Part shown: in pieces, positions 5,508-10,551 of the stretch
How the letters are laid out: the number at the start of each line of letters is the position of its first letter
Numbering within the stretch: position 1 is the first letter of the stretch
Assembly: GCA_903887975.1 (NCBI GenBank)
Contig: CAISSD010000183.1
Span: forward strand, 1-10,551
DNA length: 10,551 nucleotides
Origin: an uncultured Legionellaceae bacterium
GTDB lineage: Bacteria > Pseudomonadota > Gammaproteobacteria > Legionellales > Legionellaceae
Reading direction: 5' to 3'
Position numbers and translations under genes: made by a program
The notes under the pieces: model-generated
What the model saw: only the letters and a program-made list of their open reading frames with translations
What the model was told of the DNA's origin: nothing
Database searches by the model: none

Positions 5508-6636
5508 CTTTAAATACTCCTCTTAATATAGTTTTAGCCTGATTCACTTCTTCTTGTGTTGTAAAACGACCTAAAGATAAACGCACGGAGCTTTTAGCCC
5601 ACGTGTCACTAAACCCCATGGCACGCAATACATGCGAGGGTGCAAGACTCGATGCCGAACAAGCCGCTGTTGCGGACATTGCCAAATCAGGACAGGCCTC
5701 CATCAGCGCCACACCACTCATCCCTTGAAAACAAACATTCAACGTACCCGCGACGCGCTCAGATACACTTCCATTCAACACAACACCCGGAAGATCGCAA
5801 ATTCCTGCCCACAACGCATTTCTTAAGGACAAAATTCTTGCGGATTCTTCCTTATATAGCGATTGCGCCAATTCAAACGCCTCACCCATGCCAACAATTT
5901 GATGCACCGGCAACGTTCCCGAGCGCAATCCCATTTGCTGACCACCACCAAACAGTTGTGGTTGCAAACGTATGCGTGGTTTTTGTCGAACATACAATGC
6001 CCCAACACCTTGAGGACCATAACTTTTGTGTGCAGACAACGACATCAAATCCACGTTGGATGAGGCAACATCCACCGCAACACGACCCACGCTTTGTGCC
6101 GCATCGACATGAAACAAAATACCACGATTTTTTAACAATGCACCAATCTGCTCAATATTTTGTACAACACCCGTTTCATTATTCACTTGCATCACCGATA
6201 CCAAAATGGTATCGGAACGCAATGATCGCTCCAATTCATCCAATGCCAACAAACCATCCGCTTTGGGCTTTAAATACGTGATCTCAAAGCCAAGCCGCGC
6301 CAATTGTGCACAAGCATCCAAAACTGCTCGATGCTCGGTTGCCATGGTCACCACATGCTGGCCTTGGCGTTTATAAAAATGTGCAGCCCCCAATAATGCT
6401 AAATTATTGGATTCCGTAGCACCTGAAGTCCACACCAAGCCTTCTGGATTTGCACCAATGACGCTTGCGACCTGCCCCCTGGCTTTTGCAATGGCACAGG
6501 CCGCAACTTTCCCATAGGCATGTTTTGAGGACGCATTGCCAAAATGTCCCTCTAGTCCCATGTAATACAACATAACTTCCAATACATGAGGATCTAAAGG
6601 TGTTGTCGCCATGTAATCAAAATATAAAGGCTTCAC
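5500..6636 (-). CDS. iscS: Cysteine desulfurase (IscS/NifS-like, class I)
   Basis: PLP enzyme that takes sulfur from cysteine as a persulfide for Fe-S cluster assembly and thio-modification. With GTG at 6634-6636 the protein has 378 residues and begins MKPLYFDYMATTPLDP, matching the IscS N-terminus; AGG lies about 9 bases upstream. An in-frame TTG at 6643-6645 is less likely because that ribosome site abuts it. Visible residues: His102 (ATEHRAV), Asp178 and Gln181 (HVDAAQS), PLP lysine Lys204 (SLSAHKSYGPQG) and catalytic Cys326 (TAACSASSLAPSHVLRAMG). The C-terminus stops shortly after SLGRFTTQEEV, so the roughly 20-residue tail that binds IscU in E. coli IscS (404 residues) is missing. It follows trmJ almost directly (trmJ stop 6638-6640) and overlaps the A-type carrier gene downstream. 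A NifS-type paralogue is an alternative name. Confidence 0.9.
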   Translation of the reverse strand: MKPLYFDYMATTPLDPHVLEVMLYYMGLEGHFGNASSKHAYGKVAACAIAKARGQVASVIGANPEGLVWTSGATESNNLALLGAAHFYKRQGQHVVTMATEHRAVLDACAQLARLGFEITYLKPKADGLLALDELERSLRSDTILVSVMQVNNETGVVQNIEQIGALLKNRGILFHVDAAQSVGRVAVDVASSNVDLMSLSAHKSYGPQGVGALYVRQKPRIRLQPQLFGGGQQMGLRSGTLPVHQIVGMGEAFELAQSLYKEESARILSLRNALWAGICDLPGVVLNGSVSERVAGTLNVCFQGMSGVALMEACPDLAMSATAACSASSLAPSHVLRAMGFSDTWAKSSVRLSLGRFTTQEEVNQAKTILRGVFKDD

Positions 6637-6637
6637 A

Positions 6638-7372
6638 TCAATCAACCTCGAGCGACTTTGTCACCTGCGACAAAATGCCACGCAAAATATCAACTTCCAA
6701 TCGTTCTAGTTTAGCACGATTAAACAAACGGCGCAGACGCTGAAACAAACGTTTGGGATTGGAGGGTTTCAAAAAACCTATCGCAACCAAAACCACACGC
6801 AAATGTTCATAAAACTGCTCCATCTCATTCAGTGATGCGGGTTGATTTTTATTTTTTATGGGCTTTGGGTGCAAAGGTTCCATTTGTGATTTAATCTTCA
6901 ACTCATATGAAATAATTTGCACGGCTTGTGATAAATTAAGAGAGCTGTATTCTGGATTGCATGGAATATGAATGTGATAATGCGCCAGTAACAATTCTTC
7001 ATTGGTAAGGCCTGCATATTCACGACCAAAAACAATGGCTATTTCGGTATCATCATTGGTTTGCATCACCTGTTCTGCACAGAGGGCTGGCGTGATGTTT
7101 TCAAGCGCAATTTTACGACGTCGGGCGCTGGTTGCATAAACCACATGGCAGCCTTGCAATGCATCAGACAAATTTCTCGTCACCACGGCCTGTTGTAAGA
7201 CATCATCAGCACCAGCCGACAGCTCAATAGCCTGTTGATGCGGAAAACATTTGGGCTGAACCAAATAAAGACGGGTGAAGCCCATGTTTTTCATCGCACG
7301 TGCTGTTGAACCAATGTTACCGGGGTGTGAGGTTTCCACCAATACAATTCGGATGGAATTTGCTTTAATCAT
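6638..7372 (-). CDS. trmJ: tRNA (cytidine/uridine-2'-O)-methyltransferase TrmJ
   Basis: SAM-dependent SPOUT-class (trefoil-knot) enzyme that 2'-O-methylates position 32 in the anticodon loop of certain tRNAs, acting as a homodimer. The 244-residue product is of family length. It shows all SPOUT motifs: VETSHPGNIGSTARAMKNMG (residues 12-31), VFGREYAGLTNEEL (114-127) and IPCNPEYSSLNLSQAVQ (136-152), followed by a basic C-terminal extension (LFQRLRRLFNRAKL). The ATG at 7370-7372 has GGAG 8 bases upstream. It is divergent from suhB, the conserved gammaproteobacterial arrangement. Downstream it leads into the cysteine desulfurase, with the iscR gene usually found at this place missing. Confidence 0.95.
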   Translation of the reverse strand: MIKANSIRIVLVETSHPGNIGSTARAMKNMGFTRLYLVQPKCFPHQQAIELSAGADDVLQQAVVTRNLSDALQGCHVVYATSARRRKIALENITPALCAEQVMQTNDDTEIAIVFGREYAGLTNEELLLAHYHIHIPCNPEYSSLNLSQAVQIISYELKIKSQMEPLHPKPIKNKNQPASLNEMEQFYEHLRVVLVAIGFLKPSNPKRLFQRLRRLFNRAKLERLEVDILRGILSQVTKSLEVD

Positions 7373-7409
7373 GTGCTAGACTCCGAGGTTTTTTGACGAG
7401 CAAGCATCC

Positions 7410-8135
7410 ATGCAACCGATTTTAAATATAGCCATTCATGCCGCGCGCCAAGCTGGTGACATCATTTTGCGACATATTGAACTCATTGATCGCATTAAAG
7501 TCAATAGCAAAGGCGTTAATGATTTTTTTTCTGAAGTTGATGTGAAGGCCGAACAAGCCATCATCCAAACCATTCATAAACTTCATCCCAATCATGGGAT
7601 CATTGCCGAAGAAAGTGGCATCAGCAATCTGGATGCCGATTGTGTTTGGATCATCGACCCACTCGATGGGACCAAAAATTTTCTACACGGATTTCCTTTT
7701 TATTGCGTCTCTATTGCCATTCGCATCAAAGGCAGCATCGAACATGCGGTGGTATACGATCCACTAAGACACGAATGCTTTTCCGCCACACGTGGTCGTG
7801 GCGCGCGTTTGGATGATAGACGATTGCGTGTTTCCAAACAAACACAGCTTAAAGATAGCCTTGTTGCTTGTGCAACCCCCATACCCAGTTGTGGTGGGAG
7901 CAGAAAAACAGGCTCAGCGGCTTTGGACTTGGCTTATGTCGCCAGTGGTCGCTTGGACGGTTTTTACGAAAACTCATTAAAAATTTGGGATATTGCTGCG
8001 GGTTGCTTGATTGTACGAGAAGCAGGTGGTTTATTAAGCGATAAACACGGCAAAGACGGCTATTTAGAATCCGGTGAAGTGGTGGCAAGCACCCCGAAAA
8101 TATTTAAAGCGCTTTTGCAGTCGTTAAATGCTTGA
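7410..8135 (+). CDS. suhB: SuhB/inositol-1-monophosphatase family protein
   Basis: Mg2+-dependent inositol monophosphatase-fold enzyme; in E. coli SuhB also joins the rRNA antitermination complex through NusA. Metal-site residues are present: Glu67 (AEES), Asp83, Leu85 and Asp86 in WIIDPLDGTKNF, and Asp194 in the WDIAAG motif. The start MQPILNIAIHAARQAG matches the family; the ribosome site is weak (GACGAGC). The product is 241 residues against 267 in E. coli. Comparing anchors (Asp83 and Asp194 here, Asp84 and Asp212 there), about 17 residues are missing between the LVACATP and RKTGSAALDL blocks, a stretch that is helical in this fold. The frame is intact and metal ligands remain, so it may be functional with an altered surface. 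It diverges from trmJ over 37 bp, which must hold or abut both promoters, and overlaps the convergent ATPase gene by 12 bases. Confidence 0.93.
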   Translation: MQPILNIAIHAARQAGDIILRHIELIDRIKVNSKGVNDFFSEVDVKAEQAIIQTIHKLHPNHGIIAEESGISNLDADCVWIIDPLDGTKNFLHGFPFYCVSIAIRIKGSIEHAVVYDPLRHECFSATRGRGARLDDRRLRVSKQTQLKDSLVACATPIPSCGGSRKTGSAALDLAYVASGRLDGFYENSLKIWDIAAGCLIVREAGGLLSDKHGKDGYLESGEVVASTPKIFKALLQSLNA

Positions 8136-9287
8136 GATAAAATCAAACCATGGGCGCATCTCGATTCCATGAACACAACGCGCCTCTTCACCGCCATAAA
8201 TCAAGAAGCAACGTGTGGGAACATCGGTGATGGTTGTTGATAATTTTTGTAAACCCAACCAATGATCTGAAGTCAACGTCATGCCCGCTTTGGCTTCTAA
8301 TAAAATCAATTCATTACTTTTTTCAATCAATAAATCAACTTCTAAGCCAGAATGTTCACGCCAATAATACAATGATGCGCGCATGCCCTTGGCATAAATA
8401 GATTTAATGACTTCCGTAATCATCAATCCTTCAAAAATTGCGCCACGACTGGCATGTATCGCCAAATGTTCTGGTGATTCAATGCCAAGCAAATGACACA
8501 CAATAGCGGTATCATAAAAATAAATTTTGGGTCGTTTGGTCAATCGTTTACGATAATTTTTATAATATGGCGGCAACCGAAACACGATGTAGCTTGCTTC
8601 TAAAAGACTCAACCAATGCATGACATTGGTTTGTGACATCCCCAAAGCGGTTGCAATAAGACTGGCATTAAACTCTTGTCCATGTTGGCCTGCACAGTAT
8701 TTTAAAAACAATCGAAATTGGGATAAATCACGCACTTGGATCAGTGCGCGAACATCACGCTCCAAATAAGTTTTGATGTAACCATCATACCAAATTGCCC
8801 CTGACAAATGCTCATGATAAGGTCTGGGATAACTGCCAGCATAAAGAAACTCATTCAAGGACAATGGCAAACTTTGAGGATCGGATAAATATTCAGCATA
8901 ACTTAAAGGCAATAAATCAAACAATGCAGCACGACCGGCTAACGTTTGACTAATTTTTTCCGCAAGCAAAAAATTTTGTGAACCCGACAAAATAATTTTG
9001 CCACTCAATTGCTTTAAATCCACCATTTCTTGCAAATAGGAAAACAGTTCTGGATAATTTTGTGCTTCATCAATGATCATCCCACGTGATGCAGATTTTA
9101 AAAATCCCCTGGGATCCGCCTTCGCCAGCATGAGTTCATCGGGCGACTCTAGACTCACATACATCAAATCCGGAAAAATCAACCGCAACAACGTCGTCTT
9201 TCCACTTTGACGCGGTCCTGTGAGGACTGTTATTGGAAATGCATCGGATGTTTTTAGCAACAATTCTGTTATTTGACGTTGAAACAT
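8124..9287 (-). CDS. AAA-type ATPase with DUF4143 domain
   Basis: Member of the AAA_14/DUF4143 ATPase family, widespread in bacteria and archaea, of unclear function. The 387-residue length is typical. Residues 1-130 form the P-loop domain: Walker A GPRQSGKT (24-31), Walker B MIIDEAQ (70-76) and a sensor-like LSGSQNF (100-106). The middle contains a winged-helix-like stretch (LIATALGMSQTNVMHWLSLL). The DUF4143 C-terminus has YWREHSGLEVDLLI with Glu316 and Asp318, then LLEAKAG with Glu331 and Lys333, a pattern like the PD-(D/E)xK nuclease fold. Whether it cleaves DNA is unknown. The only start available is ATG at 9285-9287 (an in-frame TAG lies upstream with no other start codon between), and no Shine-Dalgarno sequence precedes it. 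It stands alone between conserved genes, suggesting acquisition by transfer, and its 3' end overlaps suhB tail to tail by 12 bases. Confidence 0.93.
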   Translation of the reverse strand: MFQRQITELLLKTSDAFPITVLTGPRQSGKTTLLRLIFPDLMYVSLESPDELMLAKADPRGFLKSASRGMIIDEAQNYPELFSYLQEMVDLKQLSGKIILSGSQNFLLAEKISQTLAGRAALFDLLPLSYAEYLSDPQSLPLSLNEFLYAGSYPRPYHEHLSGAIWYDGYIKTYLERDVRALIQVRDLSQFRLFLKYCAGQHGQEFNASLIATALGMSQTNVMHWLSLLEASYIVFRLPPYYKNYRKRLTKRPKIYFYDTAIVCHLLGIESPEHLAIHASRGAIFEGLMITEVIKSIYAKGMRASLYYWREHSGLEVDLLIEKSNELILLEAKAGMTLTSDHWLGLQKLSTTITDVPTRCFLIYGGEEARCVHGIEMRPWFDFISSI

Positions 9288-9320
9288 ATCGGTATTTTTG
9301 GATGGTTTAACCTCATGCTA

Positions 9321-9363
9321 ACAAAAAAAATGTAAGTTTCCAACTTTTAGTTGGGAATTTACA
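9321..9363 (-). terminator. Intrinsic terminator of rimO
   Basis: On the - strand a hairpin begins 5 bases after the rimO stop codon. Arms at 9363-9349 and 9345-9331 enclose a 3-base loop, with 13 of 15 positions paired (AGTTGG/CCAACT core). It is followed at once by an eight-T run (9330-9323 on the + strand as A8). On the + strand the same stem pairs fully when G-U pairs are allowed, but only AAAACC follows, so it should work mainly for rimO. It also insulates the ATPase gene downstream. Confidence 0.7.
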
Positions 9364-9367
9364 AAAC

Positions 9368-10551
9368 CTAGACCCAGTCTGCGTATAAATCATAATCATC
9401 AGCATCAGTCACACAAACTTCACGCCAATCACCCACCGCAACATCTTCTTGATAAGGCAAATACACCAAACCATCAATTTCTGGGGCATCACCTTTCGTG
9501 CGTGCAATCATGCGACCATCTTCTATGGCATCAATCAATACCGTTTGTTGGCTACCAATTTTGGCACGCAATTGTTGACGACTAATTTCAGCTTGAAGTT
9601 GCATGAATCGATGATACCGCTCTTCTTTCACATCCTCTGGCACTGGGTGAGGTAAATCATTGGCTTTGGCGCCTGAAACCGGGGAGTACTGAAAACAGCC
9701 CACCCTATCCAATTTGGCTTCTTGTAAAAAAATCATTAGCTCTTCAAATTCTTCTTCGGTTTCACCAGGAAAACCCACAATAAACGTTGATCGAAGCGTG
9801 ATGTCTGGACAAATGTTACGCCAAGAGGCAATACGTGCCAATGTATTTTCACTGTTGGCGGGCCGCTTCATGGCTTTGAGTATTCTTTGGCTGGCATGCT
9901 GTAGTGGAATATCCAAATAAGGCAAAATCAACCCATCACGCATCAAGGGAATACAATCATCCACATGCGGATAAGGATAAACATAATGCAGCCGCACCCA
10001 AATGCCCAATTCACCCAAAGCTTGGCACAAATCATAAAATTGGGTGCGCCAGGTTTTGCCACCCCACGATGCTTTCGCAAAGCGTGTGTCCACACCGTAT
10101 GCACTGGTGTCTTGAGAAATGACCAAAAGCTCTTTAACACCAGCATCTTTTAAACGCTTGGCCTCGCTTAATAATTGCGGCAACGGATAACTTTGTAATT
10201 TCCCCCGCATGGTGGGGATGATGCAAAAAGTACATTTTTGATTGCACCCTTCGGATATTTTTAAATAAGCATAATGCCTGGGCGTGAGTTTAATGCCTTG
10301 AGGTGGCACAAGCTGTGTGAAGGGATCCAACGGTGGTGGTAGGTGTTGATGCACAGCACGCACCACGGATTCATAAGCATGCGCACCACTAATGTGCAAC
10401 ACATCAGGGCATGCTTCTCGAATTAAATCGGCTTTGGCACCCAAACAACCGGTCACAATCACCCGGCCGTTCAAGGCCATGGCTTCTTGAATGGTTTCAA
10501 TGGACTCTTGAATGGCGGAGTCAATAAAACCACAGGTATTCACCACCACAA
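9368..10551 (-). CDS. rimO: Ribosomal protein S12 methylthiotransferase RimO (5' end outside window)
   Basis: Radical SAM enzyme that adds a methylthio group to the conserved aspartate of ribosomal protein S12, using two [4Fe-4S] clusters. About 394 residues are present; compared with E. coli RimO (441 residues) about 45-48 N-terminal residues lie beyond the window edge. The frame is open to the edge, and the GTG near 10549 is internal (VVVNTCGF), not a start. Visible features: two N-terminal cluster cysteines in NTCGFID and VTGCLGA; the radical SAM motif GCNQKCTFC with CxxxCxxC; PYLDIPLQH and STFIVGFPGET in the TIM barrel; and a C-terminal TRAM domain ending in DDYDLYADWV. The EGCNQKCTFCIIPTMRG form and the acidic TRAM ending favour RimO over MiaB. 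Being an Fe-S protein, it is a plausible client of the desulfurase/A-type carrier pair. It ends at a strong terminator. Confidence 0.95.
   Translation of the reverse strand, partial: VVVNTCGFIDSAIQESIETIQEAMALNGRVIVTGCLGAKADLIREACPDVLHISGAHAYESVVRAVHQHLPPPLDPFTQLVPPQGIKLTPRHYAYLKISEGCNQKCTFCIIPTMRGKLQSYPLPQLLSEAKRLKDAGVKELLVISQDTSAYGVDTRFAKASWGGKTWRTQFYDLCQALGELGIWVRLHYVYPYPHVDDCIPLMRDGLILPYLDIPLQHASQRILKAMKRPANSENTLARIASWRNICPDITLRSTFIVGFPGETEEEFEELMIFLQEAKLDRVGCFQYSPVSGAKANDLPHPVPEDVKEERYHRFMQLQAEISRQQLRAKIGSQQTVLIDAIEDGRMIARTKGDAPEIDGLVYLPYQEDVAVGDWREVCVTDADDYDLYADWV

Noticed and set aside
5640..6281. A 213-codon + strand frame
   Set aside because: It is the complement of the iscS coding sequence, rich in His, Pro, Thr and Gln as expected of an antisense shadow, with no recognisable motif.

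Overview
The window reads as a stretch of gammaproteobacterial core chromosome of moderate to low G+C. The evidence is a Fis-family DNA-bending protein, a bacterial class A RNase P RNA, a divergent trmJ/suhB pair, and an rpmF-plsX-fab lipid cluster, all gammaproteobacterial hallmarks. Several deviations from the usual E. coli-like layout (missing fab and isc genes, shortened RNA and protein arms, decayed toxin fragments) would fit a reduced or host-associated lineage, for example among the Legionellales. That placement is inference; no marker here fixes the genus.

Layout, left to right. 1-730 is a small graveyard of toxin-antitoxin-type genes. It holds a + strand AbiEii nucleotidyltransferase toxin remnant with an internal deletion and frameshift, a perfect 16-bp inverted repeat, and a - strand C-terminal fragment resembling a RES-domain toxin. 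731-4262 is a tightly packed - strand operon, rpmF-plsX-fabG-acpP-fabF. It has overlapping or nearly abutting junctions but lacks the fabH and fabD genes normally found between plsX and fabG. 4344-4705 is rnpB (- strand), directly downstream of fis (4717-5001, - strand). A good sigma70-like promoter lies upstream of fis. 5142-7372 is a - strand run of trmJ, a cysteine desulfurase (iscS-like) and an A-type Fe-S carrier (iscA/sufA-like), joined by short overlaps; iscR and iscU are absent. suhB (7410-8135, + strand) diverges from trmJ across only 37 bp and carries an internal deletion of about 17 residues. It overlaps tail to tail by 12 bp with a - strand AAA/DUF4143 ATPase (8124-9287). The right edge holds rimO (- strand, 5' end outside the window) with an intrinsic terminator straight after its stop codon.

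How the genes work together. PlsX links acyl-ACP to phospholipid synthesis, while AcpP, FabG and FabF form part of the type II fatty acid elongation cycle. The desulfurase and A-type carrier supply sulfur and clusters for Fe-S proteins, of which RimO is one client. TrmJ, RNase P RNA, L32, RimO and SuhB all belong to tRNA or ribosome production, and Fis commonly controls the same growth-rate-linked genes. The DUF4143 ATPase and the two toxin remnants are the accessory component.

I found no wholly new system. The best leads are the edited fatty-acid and Fe-S clusters, the SuhB deletion, and the unannotated RES-like fragment.
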